64,000 nucleotides of DNA from Ferroplasma acidiphilum (GTDB lineage Archaea; Thermoplasmatota; Thermoplasmata; Thermoplasmatales; Thermoplasmataceae): the NCBI RefSeq assembly GCF_002078355.1, contig NZ_CP015363.1, positions 930,001 through 994,000 on the forward strand, written 5' to 3'. Below, piece after piece: positions 27,145 through 35,905 of the stretch (the first letter of the stretch is position 1; each line of letters opens with the position of its first letter). The position numbers and the translations under genes are program-made. The notes beneath the pieces were generated by a model. That model had not been told where the DNA came from, did not search any database, and was given only the letters and a program-made list of their open reading frames with translations.

Positions 27145-27747
27145 CTATATGTTATTAAATATGTATTCTTTTACTATCTTGTCAATACCTCTTTTCAGGT
27201 CTGATTGGACAGCCTTCTTGCTTATTCCAAGTTCGCTGGCCAATCCGTCCAGGTTAATCCCTCTCTGAAATTCAAAATAACCATTTTTAAATGCAATATA
27301 CAATACTTCTTTTTGCCTTAAAGTCAGCTCCTCCGGCAGTTTAGTTACACTTTCCACATAATTGTAATTAATTCCATCTATTGATTGGTCAAGAGTTTCC
27401 AGGGCCTTCTTATTTTTAAGTAAAATTTTATACTGTACTTTTAAATTTTCTAATATCTTAACCGAAGTTATTATTGAGCCTGATAAGGCAACTGCCCTGC
27501 ATATTTCGCAGCTATGTGTTTCTAACCATGTCTTATCTCTCTGATTTTCATAAATAGTGATTTTGTCATCTTTTATGCTTTCGCGGATTTTCTTATAATT
27601 TTCAATTCCCATAAGGTGATTTGTACTGCCTGCAGAAGGATTTATCTGGAATATTCTGACCTTTAAATTTAATGGTGCCAATTTTTTTAATACGTCGCAG
27701 GATGGTTTTTCCGCCGTCAGTGTTATTTCTATAAGATGCCCCTTCAT
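27145..27747 (-). CDS. HTH-10 (bacterio-opsin activator type) transcriptional regulator
   Basis: 200 aa. The C-terminal HTH_10 domain is clear: LTLRQKEVLYIAFKNGYFEFQRGINLDGLASELGISKKAVQSDLKRGIDKIV. The N-terminal 130 residues form a ligand- or metal-sensing domain with a CEIC pair (residues about 79-82) and an early HLIEITLTAEKPSC strand. Known: Bat-type regulators are archaeal activators with varied input domains. The signal is not identifiable; the Cys residues make redox or metal sensing possible. It is followed by the DUF1059 gene. Confidence 0.8.
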   Translation of the reverse strand: MKGHLIEITLTAEKPSCDVLKKLAPLNLKVRIFQINPSAGSTNHLMGIENYKKIRESIKDDKITIYENQRDKTWLETHSCEICRAVALSGSIITSVKILENLKVQYKILLKNKKALETLDQSIDGINYNYVESVTKLPEELTLRQKEVLYIAFKNGYFEFQRGINLDGLASELGISKKAVQSDLKRGIDKIVKEYIFNNI

Positions 27748-28125
27748 AGTGATTATATATAATGTTCATTTATAAATAATATCATTTATTATGAAAACAT
27801 ATTAAAACATTTTAATATTCCAGGAAAGTGCTATTCTCCGGGTTGATGGCCACTATACGTATCTATAGGTTGATAATTTTAGTATCGTAAGTTATTTGAT
27901 AATCCAGACAGATAATTTGTTAATGCTTATCTGTTTGGATATAGCAAAATAAACAATTTTAACAGTAACGGTTTTATTAGCTACCATTGCTTTATGCATA
28001 ATTACATGTTTGATAAGACTACGAAATTGTATGGAGCAGTCTTTAAATTTCTGTGCAGTTGTAATGAACAATAGTTTTCATTAGCAATGAATAGACTTAA
28101 ATATATACCATGCAATATATAAGGA
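27748..28125. other. Intergenic stretch
   Basis: About 380 bp with no coding signal. It holds the divergent promoters for the HTH-10 gene (left) and the ATPase at 28126 (CTTAAATATATACC near 28097, about 28 bp before its ATG). Confidence 0.4.
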
Positions 28126-29343
28126 ATGATTCTAAAGGAAACATTAAAGAGAGTAGTCAATTCCCAGAGGGATGATCTGAAAGCCTTTGAATATGGAACT
28201 ACTAGAGAGAAACTAGAAGATATCAATCTAGATATGCCATACGCAATAATATTATCCGGCATACGCAGATGCGGTAAAAGTACATTATTGCACCAGTATA
28301 TCAGCAATATTGATAATTATTATTACTTAAATTTTGAAGATGTCCGGCTTAATGATTTTGATAGCAACGATTTTGAAAAACTTGATAATGTCTTTAAAGA
28401 ATTGTTTAAAGAATGTAATTATTATATGTTTGACGAGATTCAAAACATTGATAAATGGGAAGTTTTTGTTAGGCAAAAATTGGACATAGCTAAAAGGTTT
28501 CTCATTACAGGCTCAAATGCATCACTATTAAGTAGAGAGCTGGGAACAAAACTTACAGGCAGGCATATCAATATGGAACTTTTTCCATTCTCATTTAAAG
28601 AGTTTTTATCTCTAGAAAATTTCGAGGCAAACATTGAATCATTCATGAAATATTTACAGGAAGGTGGATTTCCGGAATATTTGAAGTATAAAAAGGAAGA
28701 AATACTAAGAGAATTATTCATTGATATAATAGAGCGGGATATAGTTGCCAGGCATCAATTGCGCGATTCAAAACTATTAAAAAATATTGCTTTATATTTA
28801 TTGACAAACACAGGGAATGAATTTTCTTATAATAAACTCAAAAAAACTTTTAAACTGGGTTCTGTAAACACAGTAATTTCGTTTATTCATTATCTAGAAG
28901 ATTCTTATTTACTATTTACAATTCCAAAATTTGATTATTCGTTTAAAAAACAGATAATGAATCAGAAGAAGGTATATTGTATAGATAATAAGCTTATACT
29001 GGCAAACTCAGCATCATTTTCCATGGATTATGGCAGATTACTGGAAAATTCTGTATTTTTATTTATACGCAGAACTTATAAAGAGATATTCTATTATAAA
29101 GGTAATAATGAATGTGATTTCATAGTTAAAGAGAAAAATAATATAAAAATGGCAGTACAGGTAACATCTGAATTAAATGTGGATAATAAGAAACGGGAAA
29201 TTGATGGAATAATAGAAGCTGTTAAGAAGTTCAATCTTTCCACCGGTTTAATAATCACACTGGATCAGGAAGATGCCTTTGAAATAGAAAACAAAAAAAT
29301 ACTGGTAAAACCGGTATGGAAATGGATGCTGGAAATGATATAA
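28126..29343 (+). CDS. AAA_14/DUF4143 ATPase
   Basis: 405 aa. Walker A SGIRRCGKSTLL at about residues 45-56, Walker B YYMFDEIQNI near 104, then FLITGSNASLLSRELGTKLTGRH, typical of the AAA_14 family. The C-terminal DUF4143 domain contains the nuclease-like strand NECDFIVKE..AVQVTSEL. Known: these STAND-type ATPases are abundant in archaea and bacteria; a role in defence or DNA metabolism is proposed. AAGGA lies just before the ATG. Single gene. A relative with the same layout is at 38285-39628. Confidence 0.88.
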   Translation: MILKETLKRVVNSQRDDLKAFEYGTTREKLEDINLDMPYAIILSGIRRCGKSTLLHQYISNIDNYYYLNFEDVRLNDFDSNDFEKLDNVFKELFKECNYYMFDEIQNIDKWEVFVRQKLDIAKRFLITGSNASLLSRELGTKLTGRHINMELFPFSFKEFLSLENFEANIESFMKYLQEGGFPEYLKYKKEEILRELFIDIIERDIVARHQLRDSKLLKNIALYLLTNTGNEFSYNKLKKTFKLGSVNTVISFIHYLEDSYLLFTIPKFDYSFKKQIMNQKKVYCIDNKLILANSASFSMDYGRLLENSVFLFIRRTYKEIFYYKGNNECDFIVKEKNNIKMAVQVTSELNVDNKKREIDGIIEAVKKFNLSTGLIITLDQEDAFEIENKKILVKPVWKWMLEMI

Positions 29344-29867
29344 GTATGATTAACAAATTATACCGGGTAAGTGTTTGTCAATACATTTGAATATTCCCGT
29401 AGAGTACAGAGAATAGATAATATTGTGTATTCTACAGACCACCAGTCGCTGGACCTTATAATTAGTTTACAGAATAAAGTTTTAATAGTGATGTCTCTTT
29501 TTTCAATGTTGATTCAGATGGAAACTACGATTAGATTTGCCGAGACGAAAGATCTTGAATCATTGCTGAAAATAGACAGACTTGCCCACCAGGAATTTCC
29601 AGATTGGTGGGACTGTCTTGAGGCAAGTGAAATGAAAAAGCTGATAGGTAAGTCAAAGTTCAATGTGCTGGTAGCTGTTGTAGATGGAGGAATCGTTAGG
29701 TTCCTGAGAGGGTCGCTTTTGGAAAATAACAGGCTTTACGTAGATGACATATTTGTCCTTAAGGAGCTGGAGGTCAGGGCCTGGGAAAACAAATGATGAA
29801 CCTTTTCCTCGAGGAATGGAAGGGAAAGGCAGTCTCGGTAGGATTGCACACCCAAGATTTCAATCTG

Positions 29868-30000
29868 ACATACTCCCACAGCTAAAGCATGTGATGTTCT
29901 AAGGTCGTCTCCGTTCCTAACGTTGCCTCTTTAGGGATATCAGTGTTCCCTTTGTACGCATCACTGTCTACGTACAATTGATCTATGCCTTCCTCAAATA
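29868..30000 (-). ncRNA. Candidate omega RNA at the 3' end of tnpB
   Basis: Known: TnpB uses an RNA transcribed from the 3' end of its gene and the right end of the element, with the guide read from flanking DNA. The hairpin CACAGC-TAAA-GCATGTG at 29877-29893 occupies that position. The extent is estimated, not seen. Confidence 0.35.
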
Positions 30001-30931
30001 CTGGACGCAATGCTATGTTGAACGAAGCATTGGCATCAGCATGATCAACGTGCCCACAATTGGGGCACTTAAATGATTTTCCTGAACGGTTGCCTATCTG
30101 TCCACATCTGCTACATTCTTTAGATGTATTATATGGATCGACATAGACAACAGGTATTCCAAGTAGTCTGGCCTTGTATTCTATCATAGTTTTAAGCTGA
30201 TAGAATGACCAGCTATTCAGGGAATACCTGAAACTCTTGCTCGATTTTGCATTTCTTATTCCGTTTAGATATTCGAGCTTTATTCCCATTCCATTATTCT
30301 TAGCCTCCTGCACTATCTTTTTAGCTACTTTGTGATTAATATCTTTAACTATTCTGCTTTCCCTGTTCTTTATTCTCTTAGCTTTCCTGTTTTTTCCTTT
30401 CTTCTGGAGATTCTTCCTCATATTCTTATATTTCTTGTGTACATGCCCTGCCTCCTTTCCCAGTTTTATTATTTTCCCTGTTTCAGGATTGCCTGCAACA
30501 GCAATATGCCCTGTTGTGTTCCTGTCAACTCCCAGGTATCCATTGGGTTCAATTAAATTGTTATCAGGTATATTTATGGACACATATGCAAATTTATTAT
30601 CCAGTTCAATCTGGCTTATTTTATCAAAGTCATTCCTGAAATAATAGTTCAATTCTAATTTTAATGGAGTTATGGTTATTGTTCTATCCTCATGGCTACA
30701 TTTTATTCCCTGATGTGGCACTGTTAATTTTATTCTATGTACATCCTTTGCTTTCCAGTTTCTGGAGTATTTCCTGAGTATCTGATTTGAAATGGCTGAT
30801 TTTAATCCGAATTGCTTGACATCCTTAGATGTGATGGATTTTGTTTTAATGGCAAACTCTGCTATTAACCTGGCTTTGTTTAATTCTTCCGAAAAATCTT
30901 TTCCATGTTTAATTTTATAGGTCAATATCAT
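29882..30931 (-). CDS. tnpB: TnpB RNA-guided nuclease of IS200/IS605
   Basis: 349 aa from the ATG at 30931 (MILTYKIKHGKDF), which overlaps the tnpA stop as ATGA; the frame opens earlier at 31015 inside tnpA. RuvC-like catalytic residues: Asp in YLGVDRNTTGH, Glu in IKLEYLNGIRN, Asp in DHADANASFN. The zinc ribbon is CSRCGQIGNRSGKSFKCPNC. All are intact, so the nuclease is probably active. The C-terminus extends past the zinc ribbon by about 50 residues ending LGTETTLEHHML, partly overlapping the omega RNA region. Confidence 0.92.
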   Translation of the reverse strand: MILTYKIKHGKDFSEELNKARLIAEFAIKTKSITSKDVKQFGLKSAISNQILRKYSRNWKAKDVHRIKLTVPHQGIKCSHEDRTITITPLKLELNYYFRNDFDKISQIELDNKFAYVSINIPDNNLIEPNGYLGVDRNTTGHIAVAGNPETGKIIKLGKEAGHVHKKYKNMRKNLQKKGKNRKAKRIKNRESRIVKDINHKVAKKIVQEAKNNGMGIKLEYLNGIRNAKSSKSFRYSLNSWSFYQLKTMIEYKARLLGIPVVYVDPYNTSKECSRCGQIGNRSGKSFKCPNCGHVDHADANASFNIALRPVFEEGIDQLYVDSDAYKGNTDIPKEATLGTETTLEHHML

Positions 30932-31329
30932 ACTTTCTTCTGATCCTCTAGATATTTCCTGACTATTTGCTCGGATATATGGCCTACAGATTCTATATAA
31001 TAGCTTCTTGTCCATAGTGTTGGCAGCTTACGTTTCAATACAGGAAATTCCTGCCTTAGTATCCTGGAAGTGTATCCTTTGAATTGCTGAATAATATAAT
31101 GTGGGCTCAATACTGGATCTGCTTTTAAAAATATGTGTATATGGTCTGGCATAACTTCCATTTCTTTAATTTCTATCTTTAATTCCTGTGCTTTATAATT
31201 TAATAATTCCTTCAGTCTTACATCTATGCCATTTACCAATACATTCCTTCTGTATTTAGGGCACCAGATAATATGGTATCCCAGATTATATACCGATTTA
31301 TTGCTTCTTGTCCATCGTTCCGATACCAT
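30928..31329 (-). CDS. tnpA: TnpA Y1 HUH transposase of IS200/IS605
   Basis: 133 aa, full length. Starts near SVYNLGYHIIWCPKYRR, the typical N-terminus. The HUH motif is HIHIF (in MPDHIHIFLKADP). The C-terminal region LWTRSYYIESVGHISEQIVRKYLEDQ holds the catalytic Tyr. Known: cuts and joins single-stranded DNA at the element's hairpin ends. Intact frame upstream of and coupled to tnpB. Confidence 0.93.
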   Translation of the reverse strand: MVSERWTRSNKSVYNLGYHIIWCPKYRRNVLVNGIDVRLKELLNYKAQELKIEIKEMEVMPDHIHIFLKADPVLSPHYIIQQFKGYTSRILRQEFPVLKRKLPTLWTRSYYIESVGHISEQIVRKYLEDQKKV

Positions 31330-31475
31330 TATAATAATATATGATTGACAGATATATATAATTTACGCATTCATCCCACAGTTAAAACTGGCGGGCTTTC
31401 TGCTAAGGGATCGTAAAGAAGTTCGAAAAGATGGGTTTCAAGAAGAATATGAACTTTATGTACAGAAAACTATAG

Positions 31476-31797
31476 CTTCACCGATGTATTTTAAAACGTT
31501 AATAGTTGTTTTACAGGACTTTCTACACCCAATCAGAAGCCATAAATATCGGGTTATTTATAATTAATAACAATCTGAACGCATATAAATACGAAAAAAT
31601 TTCAGTTAATATTTTTTATTAATGTACATGCCAGGTAAGACGCATCAGAATAAAATATTCAATTGAATTGTTATTTTCATATGCTTAGATAATCCCGGCC
31701 AGATATTTTGATGAATCGGGGATGTAGAGACTTACCGCATATAGAAAAATTCTATCGGATATTACCATGGAATAAACTAAAAACAAATATGTGGTAA
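31476..31797. other. Intergenic stretch
   Basis: About 320 bp without a coding frame between the GNAT remnant and the membrane protein gene. No repeat or RNA structure noticed. Confidence 0.4.
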
Positions 31798-32769
31798 TTA
31801 ATCTATAATATCAAGGTTTTCTATGCGCTTTTTAGCATTCATTTTCTGTTTTGCCTTAAAGCGGTCATACTGCCTCTGTGTCATCATTGTTGCAGGTTCC
31901 CGGTCATTCTCTCTATTAATAAGTGAAATCAGGGCCATCCTGTTGCCGTTATGTGAGAGTATTTGCTTATCTACAGCAATATTTCCTTTCATGGCTACAT
32001 GTGAAAATATTAAGGGAATCAAAAGAATAACTATAAAAAGCCCTAATTCTGCCCCGATAAAATATGGAGTGAATACCGGAGCAACGTTCATGTCCACTAC
32101 ATATAAAGCAATATAAGCGTCGAATAAAAATGTAACAAGAGAGAATGCAAAGTTTACTGTTTTCCGGCCTGTTTTTAATAATTTTTTGTAGTATATTTCC
32201 AGCATTAACATGTCCAGTTCTTCATCATTTAAGGATTCCAAAGCGTGTTTATAGATGATGATTTTCCATGGTTCAGCATCAGTACTTCCGCCAAACATAA
32301 GGCCAACACCTGCTTTTGTATACACTTCGGGTGAATTTGTTCCAACCATGGACTGCAACCTTGAAGTTAAATCAGTATTGAATTCTAATCCGTCCTGTTT
32401 CTTGCCCCTGCTAAAGAGGATAAAAAGAGGAATGGACATTAGTACAAGGTCTGCAGGGATTAGCAGTAATAATGCCTCTATTGTATGGAAGGTAATAATG
32501 ACAAAAATGGATTCAAGCATTATATAGGCCATTATAAAGAAAAGACCCAGTGACCTGGCCAGCCTTTTGCCACTCATTCTTAATTTTCTTGCCGAGGTAA
32601 AGCTGATTAACGTGAATATGGCTGCAATAGCTGGAGGCAAAATAAACACCGATACTGTGTCACGGTATATTCCCGGCAAGGATAGGATCAGAAAAGTAAA
32701 AACTCCTACAAATAAGCCAGTAGCAATCAGGAACATGACATACTTAAAATTGCTGACTATTTTTGCCAT
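31798..32769 (-). CDS. Membrane protein, probable degenerate M48 peptidase homologue
   Basis: 323 aa. Four or so hydrophobic helices in the first 135 residues, a soluble segment, then two more helices near 215-265 and a basic tail (RQYDRFKAKQKMNAKKR). The soluble segment ends ALESLNDEELDMLMLEIYYKKLLKTG, which lines up with the M48/HtpX sequence L-N-x-x-E-L-x-x-V-x-x-H-E-x-x-H, but both zinc histidines are absent (LEIYYK). If the alignment is right it is a pseudo-protease. Otherwise it is an unassigned polytopic membrane protein. Single gene, divergent from the MFS transporter. Confidence 0.5.
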   Translation of the reverse strand: MAKIVSNFKYVMFLIATGLFVGVFTFLILSLPGIYRDTVSVFILPPAIAAIFTLISFTSARKLRMSGKRLARSLGLFFIMAYIMLESIFVIITFHTIEALLLLIPADLVLMSIPLFILFSRGKKQDGLEFNTDLTSRLQSMVGTNSPEVYTKAGVGLMFGGSTDAEPWKIIIYKHALESLNDEELDMLMLEIYYKKLLKTGRKTVNFAFSLVTFLFDAYIALYVVDMNVAPVFTPYFIGAELGLFIVILLIPLIFSHVAMKGNIAVDKQILSHNGNRMALISLINRENDREPATMMTQRQYDRFKAKQKMNAKKRIENLDIID

Positions 32770-33110
32770 TTACATATAAACCTTTATTTGCATATAAATT
32801 TTTTGACCGGTGGATTTTAATTGTTATGCCAGCTAAATGTATATTGTATTTGCATTCATTACATCTCCAATTAACCGTTCTATTATTTTTATATTTGCCA
32901 TTAAATTCTCAATATACAATATATCTGTATTTTTATATCCCACACTATTTTTTCAACTCATTGATATTATAAGATTTACATATACAGATGGTAAATATTA
33001 CTACATCCAGTAAAAAAATTTAAATAAATATTCACAATAATAGCTTAGAATTAAGTAATTTCTGTATTTTGAACCCTGATATGGATTCTTTAAGTGTAAA
33101 AGGTGGTTAT
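32770..33110. promoter_or_regulatory. Divergent intergenic region
   Basis: 340 bp, AT-rich, containing start-proximal elements for both flanking genes (TTTAAATAAA near 33018 for the transporter). No gene or palindrome of note. Confidence 0.35.
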
Positions 33111-34349
33111 ATGGATAATTTTAATAAACTGGATACCGGAAAGATAGGGTTTCAACAGAAGAAGTTATTTACACTGTCCTCTATGGGCATATTCCTGGAT
33201 GGCTATGATCTGTCAATAATAACAATGGCCATACTGGTTATACCTGCACAATTGGATTTCACAAAAATGGAATATATACTTGTTGATATTTCATCCTTTG
33301 TTGGAATGCTTATCGGAGCGCCTGTACTCGGATTATTATCCGACAGAATTGGAAGAAAGAAGATCTTCGGGCTGGACCTGATATTCTTCGTTGTTTTTGC
33401 CATAACAGCTGGCTTATCAAATAATTTTATTGAACTGTTTTTATCAAGGTTTTTAATGGGAATAGGCATTGGCGGCGATTATCCAATAAGTTCAACAATG
33501 ATGGCAGAGTTTTCCCCTAAGAAATCAAGGGGCAAATTATTAATTTCAATGGTAGGCATGTACTGGTTAGGTGCTTTTGTTTCGTCTTTTGTTAATTATA
33601 TATTTGTGGTTAATGCATATTTCTGGAGATATACGTTTATAATAGGCGGCCTGATAGCTATACCTGTAATATTATTAAGGTTTAAAATACCTGAATCCCC
33701 GAGGTGGCTCTTATCAAAGGAGAAAGATTATAAGAAATATAATAAGAAATCCCCGAAATTTTATACAATGCTCATATTTGTTTTGCTTGCATGGTTTGTC
33801 TTTGATGTTGCGGCATATGGATTAGGATTTTATTATCCAGTTATTTTCAGTGCACTGGGATTCAAGGATCAGTTCAGGCAAATAGCTGAGATTAGCATGT
33901 TAATATCGGTAGGTGGCATTTCAGGGTACTTAATTGCTTTGCCCTTAGCAGACAAACTTGGCAGAAGGTTTTTAATTATAGGGGGATTTTTTATTATGTC
34001 GGTGCTTTTAATTCTAGGGTCAGTAATAAAAATAACAGGATTATATGCAGTTCCATTTTATTTCCTATTTGTTCTCTTTGAGCAATGGGTAGGTGCTGTA
34101 ACATTATTCTATCCTACTGAAATATTCGACACATCAATAAGGTCAAGCGTCCAGGGGCTTGCAACATCTGTTTCAAGGGTAGGTGCAATAATGGGTATAG
34201 TTTTATTTCCTTTATTCCCAATTTTTAAATCCTTATCAATATTTGCCGCATTTTCAGTTTTAGGTTTATTTGTAGTTATATTTTTAGCACCTGAAACGAA
34301 AAATAAATCACTTGAACAGAATGTAGAGGCTTATACAGCATCTAAATAA
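33111..34349 (+). CDS. MFS transporter (sugar/organic-acid porter type)
   Basis: 412 aa from the ATG at 33111 with GGTGG upstream; the frame's earlier ATGs at 33069 and 33081 lack this. Twelve helices are expected. MFS signature GLLSDRIGRKKIFG between helices 2 and 3 and its repeat LADKLGRRFLIIGG between 8 and 9. Also SRFLMGIGIGGDYPISSTMMAEFSP and PESPRWLLSKEKDYKK, as in the sugar/phosphate/aromatic-acid H+ symporter group. Known: proton-coupled uptake. The substrate is not readable. Thiolase and acyl-CoA synthetase genes follow on the same strand but 200 bp apart, so co-regulation is only possible. Confidence 0.88.
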   Translation: MDNFNKLDTGKIGFQQKKLFTLSSMGIFLDGYDLSIITMAILVIPAQLDFTKMEYILVDISSFVGMLIGAPVLGLLSDRIGRKKIFGLDLIFFVVFAITAGLSNNFIELFLSRFLMGIGIGGDYPISSTMMAEFSPKKSRGKLLISMVGMYWLGAFVSSFVNYIFVVNAYFWRYTFIIGGLIAIPVILLRFKIPESPRWLLSKEKDYKKYNKKSPKFYTMLIFVLLAWFVFDVAAYGLGFYYPVIFSALGFKDQFRQIAEISMLISVGGISGYLIALPLADKLGRRFLIIGGFFIMSVLLILGSVIKITGLYAVPFYFLFVLFEQWVGAVTLFYPTEIFDTSIRSSVQGLATSVSRVGAIMGIVLFPLFPIFKSLSIFAAFSVLGLFVVIFLAPETKNKSLEQNVEAYTASK

Positions 34350-34558
34350 ATTTAATTTATTTTTGCAAACAGGGTAACCCCATTGTATATGAATACAGCA
34401 AAAGTGCTATTTTTTATACGTTGCTAATCAAATACCGGAATTTACAAATCGTAGGGAATAGGAAAAACCGGTAAGTTATATTGCCACTTAACATTCCAAT
34501 CCAGCATTCCTAAATGCCCAATCAAAATTTTTAAGCCATAATAGATAATAGTGCTTTT

Positions 34559-35719
34559 ATGAATAATTCAGGCAATACTGTATATATCATAGATTCAAAA
34601 AGGACGCCCATAGGCAAAAGGAATGGGAGTTTAAAAGATGTGCATCCCGTGGACCTTCTGGGCAATCTAACCAGAGATACTCTTGCAATTAATAAAATTG
34701 ACCCTCATTGGATTGATGATGTTATAACAGGCTGTGTTGACCAGGTAGGAAACCAGGGTGCAGATATTGCAAGGAATTCATGGCTGTCTGCAGGCCTTCC
34801 AGAATCAACTCCCGGTGTTACCATAGACAGGCAATGTGGATCAAGCTTGCAGGCAATTGAGTTTGCAAAAAATGGCATAATATCCGGCGATTATAATATT
34901 GCAATTGCCAGCGGTGTAGAATCTATGACCAGGATACCCATACTTAGCACTATTAAAGACGCAAACCCGGTGACTGAAAGTTTGAACCTCAGGTATAAAA
35001 TGAATAATGAATGGTTCAGCCAGGCATACGGTGCAGAACTTATAGCAGAGAAATATGGAATATTAAGGGAGGATATGGATTTTCTTGGTTATACAAGCCA
35101 TATGAGGGCATCGCAATCAAGGAATGTATTTCAACACGAGATTCTTCCTGTAAAAAATAACGGGAATACCATACTTGAAAAAGATGAAGGAATAAGGGAT
35201 AGTCCGGATTTAAAGAAGATGAACCAATTGCCTCCTGCCTTCCCAAACTTGAAATTAGTCACAGCTGGTAATTCAAGCCAGATATCTGACGGGGCAAGCA
35301 TTGCAATTCTTGCATCTGAAGATGCTGTAGAAGAGTATAATTTAAAGCCGGTCGCAAAAATCGTATCCACTGCTGCAGTTGGCGTAAATCCAGTTACGAT
35401 GCTAACCGGCCCGATACCGGTAACAAAGAAGGTTCTGGACCGTGCAGGGATGAAAATTGAAGACATTGACGTTTTTGAAGTTAATGAGGCATTTGCATCT
35501 GTGGTGCTTGCATGGGAGAAGGAATTAAATGTGCCACATGAAAAGGTAAATGTTAAAGGAGGTGCTGTAGCACTGGGCCATCCATTAGGTGCAACCGGTA
35601 CAAGAATAGTTTCAACAATGGTGAATATTTTAAATACAAGAAAATTACACTATGGATTAATAGCAATATGTGAAGGCGGGGGCATGGCTAATGGCGCTAT
35701 AATAGAGAGGGTAGAATAG
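34559..35719 (+). CDS. Thiolase (acetyl-CoA C-acyltransferase)
   Basis: 386 aa, full length for the dimeric degradative/biosynthetic thiolase group. Nucleophile Cys93 in DRQCGSSLQA; NEAFA Asn/Glu motif; catalytic His in GHPLGATGTR; second Cys in CEGGGMANG. All four catalytic elements are present, unlike many archaeal SCPx-type thiolases that lack the second Cys. Reaction: acyl-CoA + acetyl-CoA to 3-ketoacyl-CoA or the reverse, as in beta-oxidation. Followed 190 bp later by an acyl-CoA synthetase on the same strand, which supports fatty-acid breakdown. Confidence 0.92.
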   Translation: MNNSGNTVYIIDSKRTPIGKRNGSLKDVHPVDLLGNLTRDTLAINKIDPHWIDDVITGCVDQVGNQGADIARNSWLSAGLPESTPGVTIDRQCGSSLQAIEFAKNGIISGDYNIAIASGVESMTRIPILSTIKDANPVTESLNLRYKMNNEWFSQAYGAELIAEKYGILREDMDFLGYTSHMRASQSRNVFQHEILPVKNNGNTILEKDEGIRDSPDLKKMNQLPPAFPNLKLVTAGNSSQISDGASIAILASEDAVEEYNLKPVAKIVSTAAVGVNPVTMLTGPIPVTKKVLDRAGMKIEDIDVFEVNEAFASVVLAWEKELNVPHEKVNVKGGAVALGHPLGATGTRIVSTMVNILNTRKLHYGLIAICEGGGMANGAIIERVE

Positions 35720-35905
35720 AGAAATTGTTTCCTATAAACTTCTCTTTTTAAATAGTTGAGAGGTGCTTAAATGGAGCTATGTATAGTTAATTGCAATAAT
35801 AACTTTGTAAAGCATTAATATTATATGATTCAAAAGTATGTTCCCATTCACTGTCGGCGATAGTACTGTTAGATAAGATTATATAATGGTATGGATTAAA
35901 TATTT

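Larger units (their letters stand above)
29868..31412 (-). mobile_element. IS200/IS605-family element (tnpA + tnpB)
   Basis: Transposase tnpA and tnpB lie on the minus strand with ATGA overlap. Ends are palindromic and not inverted repeats, as expected: near the right side CCCACAGTTAAAACTGGCGGG (31375-31395) contains the stem CAGTT/AACTG, and near the left side CACAGCTAAAGCATGTG (29877-29893) is a hairpin. The element splits a GNAT gene. Exact cleavage sites were not resolved. Y1 transposition is single-stranded peel-and-paste, so no target duplication is expected. Confidence 0.85.
29518..31475 (+). pseudogene. GNAT acetyltransferase gene frameshifted and split by an IS200/IS605 element
   Basis: N-terminal part: METTIRFAETKDLESLLKID at 29518, through RLYVDDIFVLKE. 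A frameshift near 29760 moves to GAGGQGLGKQMMNLFLEEW, the acetyl-CoA loop and helix of GNAT motif A, then VGLHTQDFN just before the transposon end at about 29868. The matching C-terminus, VKKFEKMGFKKNMNFMYRKL with TAG at 31473-31475, lies immediately right of the transposon. The gene was thus one GNAT acetyltransferase. Its substrate is unknown; the LHTQDFN..KFYEKMGF ending is like ribosomal-type or small-molecule GNATs. Confidence 0.8.
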
